NCBI RefSeq assembly: GCF_002288925.2
Contig: NW_022098067.1
Span: forward strand, 1,446,707 to 1,510,706
Origin: Delphinapterus leucas
Lineage: Eukaryota > Chordata > Mammalia > Artiodactyla > Monodontidae
Reading direction: 5' to 3'
Length of the DNA stretch: 64,000 nt
In this document: piece after piece, positions 12,340-25,005 of the stretch
Layout: every line of letters begins with the position of its first letter
How positions within the stretch are numbered: position 1 is the first letter of the stretch
Notes under the pieces: model-generated
The model's database searches: none
Told to the model about the DNA's origin: nothing
Seen by the model: only the letters and a program-made list of their open reading frames with translations
Position numbers and translations under genes: made by a program

Positions 12340-14639
12340 GCCATGCAGAAATGAGGATTTATTAGGATTTATTTTGAAATGTAATTTGTACGGTGAGTTT
12401 TTATCCCTTTGATGGCAGTGAAACAGATTTATTGGCTACATGTTAGAAGTGCAATAGATAACAGATAGCCAAGGGAGACGTTTTAATAAAACACTCAGGA
12501 AAGAAAAAAAGAGGTGAGTGAATATGCCTGCTTACATTTCAGATAATAAATAAAAAGTACAAATGGGGCTTTAACTGAAAACCATCCTGGTTATTGCAAC
12601 CTGGAAGATTTATTGAAAACTGGGTAGAACACTCTAATTCTTCATACTTACAGCTGACCAAGCTAGAGTGATATAACACAAATTTAGGTTTTGGTACAGG
12701 AAGGCTATGTTTTCATAGGAAACTTGTAAGAGGCATGAAGGGGAAGAGTGGTTCCTGATTACTAGAGGGTCTGCCTCAGCTATTTCTGATTGTGATCTGG
12801 GATTTCGGGCAACTCAGCAATAGAGTATTTATTTTTAACAGTCATCCCCCGAGGTAAAAACACTGGACGCTTTCAGGGAATTTTTGAAGGAACATCTTCA
12901 ACAGGCATTGGCCTTTCAAAGAGCTGAGCAGAAATGAGCTCCTAAGGATGGTTGAGAACTTGGTCCTGAAAGCACCACGCTCAGAAATCCAAGTATATTT
13001 AGGCCACTCCTCTGACACTGGGACTTAATGAGCCCCAGTCACATAGCCCTCACTCAACTTGGCTGTAGTCAGTAGGGCCCTGGACTCAGGGAAGAAACTG
13101 GCTCTCCTATTTTCTTTCAAGGTGAGAAGAAAATTGTCATTCTCTCTGAGCAGCCCCTGAGCTATCTTGATTTCAGTGTCACTCTCTTAAGAGACTTGCT
13201 TTGGAGAATGATGAATCACTTCTTATGCCTGGAGTCAGTCTCTGAGGTCTTAACAGACATTAAGGAGCCAGGGAGGAAAAATTACTCTAAGTACCAATAA
13301 TAACCCCCAGTGCAAAGACTGCTTCCTATTGTAGAGCAGGCCCGAACTTGTGCACCCACAATTTCCAGTGTGGCTTCCTAGAACAAGCTCCATAGATTTG
13401 GAAAGAACCAGAGACCCCAGATCTAATTTCACTTAGTTCAGAAACAGGAATTCATCTGAATTGAATGGTGAGTGAGTACATGATTAGGAATCTACATCAA
13501 TAAAACTGGGTTGTTTTAATACACAAAAGCTTCTAGGCTATAAATAGTCCATAATGGCTTGCCAAATATAAAATGTGATTGTAAATCCATGTCTGTATAT
13601 TGAAGAGACAGAAACACAAAAGCAAGATACGTAAAATTAACTGGCATAATTTGGAGAGTATGTATCCATTATTAAATATGGATCCCATTCAAATATTCCA
13701 TCTGATTCCCAGTTATGTTAATATTTCAATGCTCACTTTTTTGACTTTCAACTGCCCACATTTTTCAATGAACACTATTTTGAAAGGCTCATGCAGAGTC
13801 CTCATGCCATTCTCCAAAGGAGTTACTTCCGTGGAGAGGTTTTTGAAAAGAAACAATTCTGCTATAGCTTATAAATTGTCTCTTATAGAACTATAATAAT
13901 AAACCTTGTGAGAATTTTTTGGAGATAGGTGTTAATGAATTTGCATGTGTCAGCAAGACACATAAAAAGAAGTCTTAATGGCTTTATTTCTAAAGCACTT
14001 ATATTATTATGACATGCTTTTGGAGACAGGTAATTATTGTCTTTATAGCCAAGTATGTAGTACGTCTCGTGAGAAAAATGGTTAGGAATGTGCTTTTCCC
14101 AGAAACCATATTTTTTCTTTTTTTTATAATTAAGATATATGCATAAGAAAATCTCATTTATTGGTTTTTAATATACATGGTGCTTTCTTTAAAAGAGCAA
14201 GATCCAAAATTGTTTTGTGATTCAAAACTTAAATTCATCTTCCAAATCTTCAAAGACATGTTCCATGTATTTACTATGTCCCTTATTTTGTCAGATTTTA
14301 AGGGTTTAGGTAATTAAACCATATGTAAGCTCTGGTGTACCTGGTTATATATACTGAATAAACCATATGATCTATTTACACAGAGACATGGATATATATA
14401 CATATATATCCTCAGACACTATTATTAAATGCAATCCTATATTCTTGGATATAGAGATTGATGATACACCTTTCTACTCATGGCACTAACAAAGCTAGGT
14501 TGAAACTCAGCAGCCACTTGTATTCATTGCTTTGCAAGCTAATAGTAAGTTCGGTTGCTGGTGGGAAAGGGGTCCCTTACCACACCCTCCTTAAAATAAA
14601 GGTTCTTTCGTGCTTAATGTTAAGTATGTGCACATTCTT
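12340..14639 (-). other. PDGFD: Inferred PDGFD 3' UTR
   Basis: Sequence after the stop codon on the minus strand is AT-rich, free of recognisable SINEs and LINEs, and unlike the repeat-packed region below 9.2 kb. Human PDGFD mRNA is about 4 kb with a long 3' UTR, so about 2.3 kb of UTR is expected. AATAAA hexamers on the minus strand (TTTATT here) occur near 14157, 13983, 12826, 12608, 12428, 12368 and 12360, as well as lower near 12170 and 12023. I cannot tell which is used, so the lower boundary is a guess from the expected mRNA length. Confidence 0.4.
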
Positions 14640-14765
14640 TTATCGAGGTGGTCTTGAGCTGCAGATACAGTCGCACCGCTCGTGGTGATCTAACTGGATG
14701 TCAACGAGAGCCATGTGCTTCGCTCTGCCCCTCCTCTTGAAATGGCCAGGCTCAAACTTTAACAC
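14640..14765 (-). CDS. PDGFD: PDGFD exon 7, coding part (C-terminus and stop)
   Basis: The coding part is 126 bp: 41 codons for residues 330-370 and a TAA stop at 14640-14642. The acceptor on the minus strand reads cctag before GTG (Val330), in phase 0 with exon 6. The peptide contains the basic run FKRRGRAK, the conserved MALVDIQLDHHERCDCIC with the last three knot cysteines (360, 362, 364), and ends SSRPPR. Differences from human as I recall it: Q332K, I338F and T346H, clustered around the basic patch. The exon continues as 3' UTR at lower coordinates. Length and stop position match the human protein exactly, so I see no sign of decay. Confidence 0.95.
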   Translation of the reverse strand: MLKFEPGHFKRRGRAKHMALVDIQLDHHERCDCICSSRPPR

Positions 14766-15639
14766 CTAGGACAAAAAGCATTTCCTGTTAGAAAGCGCCT
14801 GGAGTATAACTCAACTACATACCACTTATTCTCTTTATGACAACTGGTTCTTAAGCCTTTGAGGATCCAATGAAAGCTATGTGCTCGCTCTTAGATTGCA
14901 CACATGTAAATATTTTTACAGACAATCATCAACTCCTTAAAGTAGTGGAGTTCCCTGATCATAGAGTAATGCCTCCTGCATTACCTACCTGCAGTACCAC
15001 GATGACTTCAGGTGTCTGAGCAGGTATTTACTGAGAGCTTTCTAAAGGGCTGCTTTGTGCCAAGTGCTGTCCCAAATATTATCATAAGGATTCTTCTGAC
15101 CAAAGCATGTGTTATGGATAAATATGATACTGAGCATATTATTATCTCTTTAGACAGGACAACGAATAAAGTCATGAACATAATATGCTGCTATTGCTAA
15201 ATGTTTGCTTGATGTAAAGCATTTTGCCCTGACGAAGGTCATTAGTGGCCATAAATAACTGAAAATGTGTGTATGTTCTTACATATTTGTTAAGATATAA
15301 TACCTATTACAATTCGAAACAGATCATGCTCCACTAAGATCTTTGTACATTAATACCTGTATAACAGTATGACATTTCTTGAATTAACATTAATAGGGTT
15401 AAATGTAATTTTTTGAATTATTAAGTTTAAATAGGAGCTAACTCTTCTTCCCTAGTGTGGCCTTCACTGAAGTCAATATTTGCCATCATATGCACAAATA
15501 CTGGTTTTCTATACACTCCACAGTCAGTTTAATTGTTTCTTGTTTTATATTCTGAAGCTCCTGTTAGCCTTTATTTTTGATTTTGTTCTTTCCCTTTTAG
15601 ACTCTAAACTCTGCATGACACCACATGCTACACGTATTA

Positions 15640-15870
15640 TGTAGCATTTTATGGTTTTCAAAGAATTTGCACAGATGCACTATTTCATTTGCCCTCAGAC
15701 AAACCTTGTCACACAGTAGAGAAGGTATCTTTATTCACAATTTATAGGCAGGAGAACTGAGATTCCAAAGGAGGCCAGGTGCGAGTCTTCTGGCAACCTG
15801 GAGCTGGGAGCAGGGCTTTTGTCCTCTAGGCTTCTAGCACACTCGAACCCAAGGACCCAACACCTCTCCA
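15640..15870 (+). mobile_element. MIR-type SINE relic
   Basis: MIR-like order of landmarks: ttttcaaagaatttgcacag, ctatttcatttgccctcaga, atttataggcaggagaactg and agattcc. Strongly diverged. Confidence 0.45.
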
Positions 15871-16507
15871 ATGTGGTTATGATTTCCTTTTGTGTCTCAA
15901 AGCTGTGTCAGGCACACATGTGAACTGAAATGGGGACCTGATGCTTGGTATACGTTGGTCCTAGATGAAGATTAGATGCTTTCAAGGCTGTATAACTTTT
16001 CATGGCATCCCCACAAATTTTTACTATGGATTGCCTTCCCAGCAATTTTCTCATCCTCACATTACCTGTTTCAAGTCATAAACAAACCAAAACCATCTAT
16101 TAGGACAGTAGGCCTACAGTCCTCAGTCCTCATGTGTCCGCTTTACTTTAGCATTTAGCCCTGTTGTTCCATGAGAGTTCTGTGGGGCAGGTCATTTGTT
16201 CAATGTTCAATAAAGCTAAGGAGCCTGGACTCTGCTAACACAGAGTGAAATATTGTGAATACAAAACTGGGGTGGGTTGGGTGGGAAGGAATGACCCAGG
16301 AGAGTTCATGAGGGAGGCATAAAGACTCAAAACTACTTGATTGCAGTAAAGGTAGTCCAGATGCCAGTTTTGATAGCTACTTATCTTTTTTACCTGCAAT
16401 TCTACTGCACTTACACTATGTATCACATAAGTTCACATGACGTATGATGCTTTCTCTCTATTAATTGCATTACAAGTGCCTTGAGGACAAGGATAGCAAA
16501 AACAATC

Positions 16508-16703
16508 ACTAACATTATTGAGTTTTTACTAGATGCCACTGTTGTGACTTTGCAATTATTAAATGTTTTGGATGTCACTGCAATACTATGAGATAGGTAC
16601 TTCTCTAATTTTGTTCCCAGATAAGGAAAGAAAGAGATTAAGGTTACAGAGCCAGTGACTGGTGTAACCAGTATTTGACTCCATGTGGCCTAACTAGTGC
16701 CCT
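16508..16703 (+). mobile_element. MIR SINE relic
   Basis: Clear MIR core and tail: cactaacattattgagtttt, tactatgagataggtacttc, gttcccagataaggaaag and gattaaggttacagagccag, to cctaactagtgcccttgcc. Confidence 0.75.
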
Positions 16704-19700
16704 TGCCTGGAAATTGAAATTTTGTTTGTGCAGGTCAGCAGCATGTTGGGAACACAGTAGCTGCTAAAGAATGTACCTGGGTGAACGTGGTGGGTGATGC
16801 CAGTGCAGAAGTATGGGCACGTATGTTCACGGTGTCTCCTCCCTGCATCTCCTCTACCCCAACCTCCAACAAACAGACGGGGCAAAACAAAACAAGCCAA
16901 GAAATAAAGCAGAGGCCAAAATGAAGTGGCCTATGCTTTGCATCACTTTTAAGCCTTTCACGATTGTGAAATAAAATTTCAAGTATCGAGAGCAGAATGG
17001 CAATGACATTTTTCTTTCCCTGCTCCCATGTGCTCTCCTGCTGGGTCACTAAAGAAAATAAAAGCTGTTGCGTCTCTGTGAAAAAAAAAGTAACCAAAGC
17101 AATGGATGAAGAGTATATTGCATTTTGTTGTATTAAATACCCTGCCCATGACAGATATGAAAGCCCTACTGTGCCGTATTTGGTCAAAATGCCTTGGAAG
17201 GGGTTAAGGGTTGGGTTCCTACAACTTTGCCAAGAATTTCTCTAATATTAGTCACTGTTGTCCAGCCTATAAACCAGATTTGGGAGTTTGAATATTCAGG
17301 GTAAGAAAATGATTCCTAAGAAGCTAAGCATATGATAAATATTCTCTGTTGAAAAAAGACCATTATCAAAGCCTAATATGTTGCCATGACTGATATCTAT
17401 AAAATCAGTGCTCTGTTGATTTGCTTCCTCTTTTGACGACAAATGAAAGTGTGTGCTTTGGGATGAGAGCAGAGCCTGGCCAGTTTTTCTAACTGGTCTC
17501 CTGATTGTTCAGGGATTTTCCCTGTGTTTTATATTAAGCCTTGTGAGCACAGTATATATGTGTTTTGCTGATAAGAGGAGAAAAATGAATTGGCAGACAC
17601 TTTTCCAGACAAGACAGGAAAGCGTTGTTTGAACAAAGTGGAAATTGGACTGCTTTACTGGCTGATCACAGCACTGATGTTCAAAGCTTTCAGACCATGT
17701 AATAGTCTTAGGTTCAGGTATACAGCATTGAAAGGAGGAAGAAAGCAAAGCTGATTTGAGAGAGCATGAAAAGTTAAAAGAAAAATGAAAAGCCTTTATC
17801 TGAGAAAGCAAACTGTCTATGGGTTATCTGGTCACCTTTAAAGGAAAGGAACCATTGAATTAATTACAGCTGCCAAAGGACACACTAATAGGTACCATCA
17901 CAAAATGCTTTCCTATTTTCTGAGCTTTCATTCGCAGCTGCAAGCACACACACTGAAATAAAAATCCATGGAAGAGCAGCCAGCCATTTCTTATCACCTA
18001 TGGGTGAAAATGGCAATCTTGGCCTTTCTCCACCATCTGGAAAACCACATGAAGCCAAGGAAAGTTGACTTTTACTAAATGCAGAATGACTGAGCCAGCA
18101 GCTTTCATACCACTACACAAAATCAAAGATTCTCAGTTTGCAAATTACCATAACACAAAAGATATTTAACTATGGTTACTCGCCTTGTTGCCGATAAACC
18201 ACTGAATGAATCATTGCCGAAAAGCTCTTACACTAATAAAACAATACTAGGCAGAAAAGCTATCTGCCAAGTTGAGTTCTTGTTTACTGGGAATATAAAA
18301 AAGGTTGTTAAGGTCTTGACAGTTCTCAAATTAATGGCTGACATAGGAACACAAGTACATATTTCAGGACACATGCATTGTATAAACCTGAATGATTAAG
18401 AGTTTATTTAAGGTTCTACCCAACTCCTAAAGCAGGTAGCATTCAGTACACATAGTTTCTTATCTTAAGAAAAAAAAAGCTTCGTATTTTTTGCTTCCAT
18501 TTTGATTTCTTTCATGCTTATAGACTTTATGAAAAATGTTAAGATTTTTAAGGGCTGGTAGTCAACTTTTCTGAAACCCAAAGTGACTAAAAGCAAAAAT
18601 ATTTTGAGAAGGGATAACATATTATTTTCTACCTGGGTCATTGCTCATCTTGCAGGTGATAGTTTCAAGGGAAGCTGAGACATAGTCCTCAATAAGAAAG
18701 ACACAAATAACAGAGTTCAGCACTGTTTTGCTGACAAGCTAAGTATGAAGGTGACCAAAGCGGGGGTTATACTATGGGTTTATACAATGCTCATGAATTT
18801 TCAAAATGCAATCTTGACCTCTAAAAGTAAGTGAACATTTACTTATAATTGAAATTTTCTGTGAGCACTTTGGGGTGTATTTAGCCACAGTTCTACCTTC
18901 AGAGAACTAAACAGGTAAATGATTTTGACAGCACTTTAGAGGGTTAATGACTACACGTTCAGCCCACCAATTGCAGAAAACATAATGGAAGCCTAGCTGG
19001 CCACCAAGTTTCAAAGCACTGCATTAGCATTATCATTCATGTCACAGATAGGTCTTTGTCTACCTGGGGAGTATCATGCCCCAAGGCAGGTTTGCTAAAC
19101 TTTGGCAGGAAGGTCTAATGTGAAGCCAGAGCTCCAAGGGAAAGGATGTATGCACTTTGTAGTACTTAGAGAATCACTTCACCAGTGAGTCATTTGGGTC
19201 ATAAGGGAGTCAGAACTGAGAAGGCCCAACCACATTCTCGGAAAATTCCACCCACATCTGTCTAGTGCTTTACAGTCTTCAGATGCTTTCATTCTACCAG
19301 GATCCCCAAGAGATAAGTAGCACAGGTATTACTACCGAAGAGCAAATAAACTTTTTTATAAGCATTCTATAAACAGTAACTGTTCCAGATCATATATCTT
19401 TGTTCTTTTGCATTTACTTAGCACTTCAACCACCAATTTGTTTACATTCCTAACACAATTTCAGTAAAATAAGATTTAGGGAGTAGGTGAATGGATATCA
19501 TATAATTTCAGATCTGTCTGGGAACTCAAAATTGTAGGTTATCGTGGGGAGTAAGTGAGCAAACTCAAGGCCCTGGGGAGTTTTAAGTAGCTGGCCCTAG
19601 GTGGCCTCCCATGTGAGCCCACATCTTCTCTCTTGAGTTGTGTGATTTTTTTCTCTATTGTCTTGTCTCTTCTAAGAACACACAGGAAAGGCCGCAAGAG

Positions 19701-20219
19701 CGTTGTCTCATGGTCTCACTCAAAGAGGGAGAAAGGGGAAGAAGCAGGGAGACTATATAAGCTCTAGAAATGCTGTTTCCAGAAAAAGAATAGAAAAGAG
19801 ATTTTCTTGACTTTTGTTATGGTTAGTTATAATCATAACCCCAAAACTCATTGCCTTTGCCATAGAGTAGAACCCTTTTGAAAAAAATTGCTCTCCTGTC
19901 TCACTGGTTTCAATTTGCAATTTTACTGAAATTTGTTTCAATGATAGATGCTTAAAACATGTAAAAATTAAAAGTACCATTCTTTTATCTCAAGTCTAAA
20001 GCTCAACATTTTATTACCTCTAGTTAATCTTTTGTTTCATATATACAAATATCTGCTTACATCTTCTAACTCAAACTGTAATGGGCAGCAAATTTTTAAT
20101 ATAAAATTCATATACTTAAAGTAAAGTTAAAATAAAAAGAATCCTCCAAAGTCATTTTTTCAAGCAACAGGAATGATTCTAGATGTTGTAAATATGCCAG
20201 ACACAGAGATGTGTCTGGG

Positions 20220-20425
20220 CTTATGCTGTTCAATATGGTATCCCCTAGCCATGTGTAGCTATTTACGTTAAATTAGTTAAAATTAAATAAAATTTAAAAT
20301 TCAGTTTCTCATTTGCATTACACACATTTCAAATACCCCATAACCACATGTTGCTAGTGACTACCAGATTGGATAGTACAGATATGGAATGTTCCTATCA
20401 CTGCAGAAAGTTCTACCAGATAGTG
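20220..20425. mobile_element. Palindromic hAT-like non-autonomous DNA element
   Basis: Same family as 6955-7165: the left half has cctagccatgtgtagctatt and the right half ccacatgttgctagtgacta, with a T/A-rich centre. The outer part, ggatagtacagatatggaat, is also shared with the other copy. Confidence 0.6.
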
Positions 20426-22359
20426 CAGGTATATCAGCATTGTGACGAAATCATGAGAGGAAGGACAGAGAAAATTAACTTCTATCTTTCTCTCTCTGTT
20501 GCCTCCTAAGGTTTTGGCTGTTTACTGAATGGACATAGCCAGGAGACCAAACGATAAAAAAATAAACCAGTAAATATTAATTTAAAAGGTCACCATATTT
20601 TTAGGAAATATCCCTTCATTACACATTATCAAGGAAAGATAACTAAAATAATAGCATCCTCTAATTGTCTACACAATATGTTTTCTGGAACTTTCCCTTT
20701 TTTAAGAATCACTACCAAAAGTATTTTTTTATATCCTACATATTCCAAGAAGCATAGAAAGGTTAATAGGAAAAAGGAAAAATACTTTAACAGGATACCT
20801 ACAAAATTTTGAGAACAGGAAATAATAAGATGGTAACATTTTATTGCACAGTGAAAAAATGCTCAGAGCCCTACAGGAGAAGTCGCATGACCTGGGAAAA
20901 GAGCAATGATATTAACTTCCTTCTATTTATAATTTCTAATTATTGGTAATTTTATAATTATACATTTTTAATTTCTTGGATTTTATTCCTTAAATGTTGA
21001 GCTTTGAAATATCTGTGGAGTCATACAGGCCTGCTTATGTGACAAGTTCTAGTCACCCCCTTAAGGGTGCTCATCTCTCATGAAAACTCATTTCACATCT
21101 CATCAGTTACAACCAGGAGCTGGGGAAACCAGTTTCTCATTTCTCTGAGTTAAGAATACAGACATAGAACTAATAGAATAGAGGATAAGGATTCTTCCCT
21201 AATGAGACTGAGCTCAAGCAACCCCCACTTCTGCAAATGGAACAAGCCTCTGGACAGAGTGGTCACTGTGACACATTTCAAAGGTATTTTAGGAGTTTGG
21301 GGGAAGTGTGCCAGCTGTGTGTGTTCCAGGTATGCAGTTACTGACAAAACAGGTATGCTGTTTTGTCCCTTTGTCCAGAACTCAGCAGAGTGACTTTGTA
21401 CAGAGCTCAGCAGACTCTGAGAAGTAAAAATATCATGACATGTTTCAAAGACATGATTTAGACAGCAGTTTCAAAAATATGCCAACATTTTAGACCCACT
21501 CATGTGACTGAACAAAGAGATCAAGGGCTTCCCCTTCTAGATATTAATTGTGAACAGAAATTTACAGGTAACAGCTACTGTGTACAGAGACGAGAATAGA
21601 CCTAAGAAAAGGACCCTTCAGACTCCTTCAGAGTTAACTGTCTGGGAGGTGAGGGTCCTTTTGGGTGTATGTTTAACTCTGTGTTTCTACAATAAGCAAT
21701 TTAAAAAATCAAACTGCAACTTCTATCTGAGCGGAGAGTCAAGATGAAAATAAAGCATCAAAGGCCTGAAATCACATGTTTTTCCTCACAGTTAAGACTA
21801 TGTAGAGATCTTGTCACTTCCTGGCTTATTTTAACTTGAACCAAATTACTGAATTCTGCATTTGTCCTCAGGGTATGACTCAACAATACAAAATTCACGT
21901 TCTTAGACACAAAGGACAAAGTCCAATCTAGAGTTCATCAGGTCATACAAAAATAAAACACAATGAACACAGTCAACAGCATTCTCTGGATATGAGAACA
22001 GATATTTTTTTTACTTTGAAAACTGTGGGGTGGAGTAAGAAATTCTTGTGACTAAGAAAACCAGCTCTATGCAGGTCTAAAATCGTGTGTCCCCGTCTGT
22101 CTGAGGTAAGCAGGGTTATTATGGTCTCCGACCTCCTGCATTTCCCAAGTTGAAAATACTGCTTATGACGTATCCCTTTTCATTTAGCTCAGAAATTACC
22201 TCCTAACTTATTGTTTTATTGTTTTCAGGATAACAAAATGGTTGTATAAAGCGGGAGATTTTTATTTAGGGAGCACCATCTATTCCTTTGTTTTGGTGGA
22301 TACTGATGAAAAGCAACTCAAACAATAATTCCTAACAATAGTGTTTGCTTATGTCATAC

Positions 22360-22363
<4 letters not shown>

Positions 22364-22396
<33 letters not shown>
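22364..22396. repeat. (TA)n microsatellite
   Basis: An uninterrupted TA run of about 33 bases abuts the tail end of the CHR SINE that follows. Confidence 0.95.
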
Positions 22397-22404
<8 letters not shown>

Positions 22405-22726
22405 GTCTGCATTGGGTCTTTGTTGCTGCGCATGGGCTTTCTCTAGTTGAGGCGAGCCGGGGCTACTCTTCATTGCGGTGTGCAGGCTTCTCTCTGCAGT
22501 GGCTTCTCTTGTTGCGGAGCATGGGCTCTAGGCGTGTGGGCTTCAGTAGTTGTGGCATGTGGGCTCAGTAGTTGTGGCTCACAGGCTCCAGAGTGCAGGC
22601 TCAGTAGTTGTGGCGAACGGGCTTAGTTGCTCCGTGGCATGTGGGATCTTCCCAAGCCAGGGCTTGAACCCATGTCCCCTGAATTGGCAGGTGGATTCTT
22701 AACCACTGTGCCACCAGGGAAATCCT
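22397..22726 (-). mobile_element. CHR-1-type SINE (long form)
   Basis: On the minus strand it starts ggatttccctggtggcacag and carries the repeated gtggc and tagttg modules, then gcgcagcaacaaagacccaa and an A-rich tail that runs into a TA microsatellite. The open frames here translate the SINE only. Confidence 0.88.
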
Positions 22727-23029
22727 TTAGTTTATATTTTAGACATATTTCAAAAAGATGTTTCACATCTTACAAAATGCACTTCATATGCACCGTTTTA
22801 TGTGATTCCCCAGAACCATCCTGTACGGGATTATCGGATATAATTTCTTAGTCCTATTTCACACACATGAAAACCACATCTCTAAACTTTAGTGACTCAC
22901 AAAATCAGGAACTAATAGGGTTGCCGTCAATTTCAAGAGCAGTGCTAACTCCCCTTAAGTCCACTCTTTCTTTAATCTTCAATAAAGTGCTATATACTTT
23001 TAACAAAGAGAGCACAGTGTTACTAGTGA

Positions 23030-23265
23030 TAAGAATATAGATTTTAGAAACAGTTGATCAGTTTAGGTCCTGGCTCTGTGAGTTACTGACCAAGTCACGC
23101 TGGTCAATCTACTGCTGGTCTCAGTTTACTCATCTATAAAAAGGGAATAAAAATAGCACTCCCCTGTCAGCATTGTGGAGAAACTGCCAAGTGAGCTAAT
23201 GATTGCTTACAATGATGTCTGGTACACAGTAAAGGCTTACATGCATTCCTTGTTATTATCATCAA
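23030..23265 (-). mobile_element. MIR SINE relic
   Basis: Reverse MIR: ggtcctggctctgtgagtta, ctcagtttactcatctataa, aaagggaataaaaatagcac and atgatgtctggtacacagta. It ends about 650 bp from PDGFD exon 6. Confidence 0.75.
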
Positions 23266-23919
23266 AGTTTACTGCTCTCCTTAAATTTTTGTTCCTCTTA
23301 TATCTTTAGGTTTACTTTTGTTTATTTTTGCATAATTTCAGAGCTGATTCCTCAGAGCACTCAGTCATATTTAGGAAAAATTAGTACTTCTGGAAGAAAA
23401 ATATTTCCATATTTAGAGAATGAAAAAGTCTCCAACAATGTATCTTTTCTGACAATTTATATTTTGCTATCTTTACCTTGCTTCATTTTTCAATGACTTG
23501 ATTGAATTAAAGTTTGGCTCTTAGCATTTTCTTAACATAACCTAGATTTGCAGTCATACACTGTAAATGAATCCCATCATATTTCTATAAGGAAGCCAAG
23601 TAAGCTCTCAAATTACTGCATCATACATTTGACTGTGTATACTAACAAGACTGTTGTCAACCCACATAGTATATTATGAATAAGGGTTAGAAAAAGGAAA
23701 CCCTTCTTCAGGATACACTCTCCCCAGGGCACCTAGCTTAGCAAATTTAGCTTGAGTACAATTTCCCAGTCATCCCCCTGGGAGGTGCCCCTGTGCAGTG
23801 AACAATGTGAACAACCAACGCAATGGCCCTGTTTCCCAGCAGCCTAGAGATTACAAGACTTTTGCAGTTGAAAAGGGCTAAATGCAGCACTGCAACAAAG
23901 AAATCTGAAAACGGCATAC

Positions 23920-24134
23920 CTCGTGATACTTCTTCACAGTTTTCCCTGAATTGCACGTACAGGACTTCCAGCTGACAGTTCCACAGCCACAGTTTCCCCC
24001 ACAGCGTTGCACGAGGAGGCAGCGTGGAAAGAAGACCACATTGGTCACCTTCAGCTCCTCTCTCAAGTTGACCGAGTAATTCCTGGGAGTGCAACTGTAA
24101 CGCTTGACGTCATCATTGAGCCTGTCCAGGTCAA
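23920..24134 (-). CDS. PDGFD: PDGFD exon 6 (PDGF/VEGF cystine-knot core)
   Basis: This 215-bp exon completes the Val258 codon and encodes residues 259-329, ending KKYHE. The acceptor is cttacag and the donor is GTATGC. It carries most of the PDGF/VEGF homology domain, with the motif VVFFPRCLLVQRCGGNCGCG and the later SCTC pair. Cysteines 272, 296, 302, 306, 308, 316 and 318 are all present; in this family they form the cystine knot and the interchain bonds of the disulfide-linked dimer. The N-glycosylation sequon at Asn276 (NYS) is kept. Changes from human as I recall it are conservative: A267V, I281L, L287V, A288T, N312S and R314K. The product is a secreted mitogen for mesenchymal cells acting through PDGFR-beta. 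The open frame runs a few codons past both splice sites into intron sequence, which is chance. Confidence 0.96.
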
Positions 24135-24510
24135 CTGTAAGAAACACAGCATCGTGTAAGCAAGTGCACGACTATGGCATACACACTCGGCACACATTTT
24201 TGCGAACAGGCTGGGAAGATTCTGTGAGGACAGCCTTAACCCAGGGCTTGAATCTATCCTTGGGTTCTCAGTTACTACCCCAAACACCAAAGATGGAAAA
24301 TCTAATTTCTCTTTTGATCCTATCTGCCCTTCAAAAAAAAAAAAAAAAGTCAACAACAGCAAAGAAAACAGAAAACCTTCAAAAACTTAGCTAAATCTAT
24401 ATCTTGGCTCAATTTTCCTTGCACTTTTTTAATGCAAAAAAAAAAAAAAGTTCCAAGGAAAGAAAATGTAACATTCAGCAATTTAAAATAATTGTCTTTG
24501 CTTTAAAAAA

Positions 24511-24511
<1 letters not shown>

Positions 24512-24541
<30 letters not shown>
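24512..24541. repeat. (TG)n microsatellite
   Basis: A TG run of about 15 units lies about 380 bp upstream of PDGFD exon 6 in the transcript direction, with two A-homopolymers (24332-24347 and 24437-24449) nearby. Confidence 0.95.
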
Positions 24542-24542
<1 letters not shown>

Positions 24543-24784
24543 CTTCTTGATTCTAAATAACTCCTGACTGTAAGCCATTACTTAAATACAATTTGAATTA
24601 TATCAGGGACACATCAGGAAGAATTACTCTAATCGATGCACCTGGCAGTGAAATTTTACAAGTAAATGTGAGGAATAAAAAGGTTTTGGCTTCATTTTAA
24701 CTCCGAGGTCAACCAAAATGTCAAAGGACATGGCTTTTTGGGGGTTGTGAATATGATGGATATTTGTGCATTGGGTCCTAGATG

Positions 24785-25005
24785 GCAGTATAGAATACTG
24801 GTTAAGTGCTTGGGCTCTGCAGTAAAGCTACAGCTGCATTCACATAATGGTTATGTCTCCTTTTAGTTGGAAAGTTACTTGATTGCTCCAAACCTCTGCT
24901 TCTTCATCTATAAAATGTAAATAGTATAACTTTGCTTATTTCACAGCAATATTTGAAGTATTGAATGCAGTGTGCCTGGTATTAATTAATGCTGGTTATT
25001 TTATT
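24785..25005 (-). mobile_element. MIR SINE relic
   Basis: Reverse MIR with ggttaagtgcttgggctctg, tcttcatctataaaatgtaa and cagtgtgcctggtattaatt. Confidence 0.7.

Larger units (their letters stand above)
14766..23919 (-). other. PDGFD: PDGFD intron between exons 6 and 7
   Basis: This is a 9154-bp intron with GTATGC donor and cctag acceptor. Besides the repeats listed separately (MIR relics, a hAT-like palindromic element, a TA microsatellite joined to a CHR SINE) it is AT-rich unique sequence. The stretches 16710-20215 and 20430-22360 hold nothing I recognise. A 150-codon open frame on the minus strand near 16735-17187 has no coding character. Confidence 0.85.

Noticed and set aside
16735..17187. 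150-codon open frame, minus strand
   Set aside because: No recognisable domain, no codon bias and no splice-consistent extension; it lies in a PDGFD intron.
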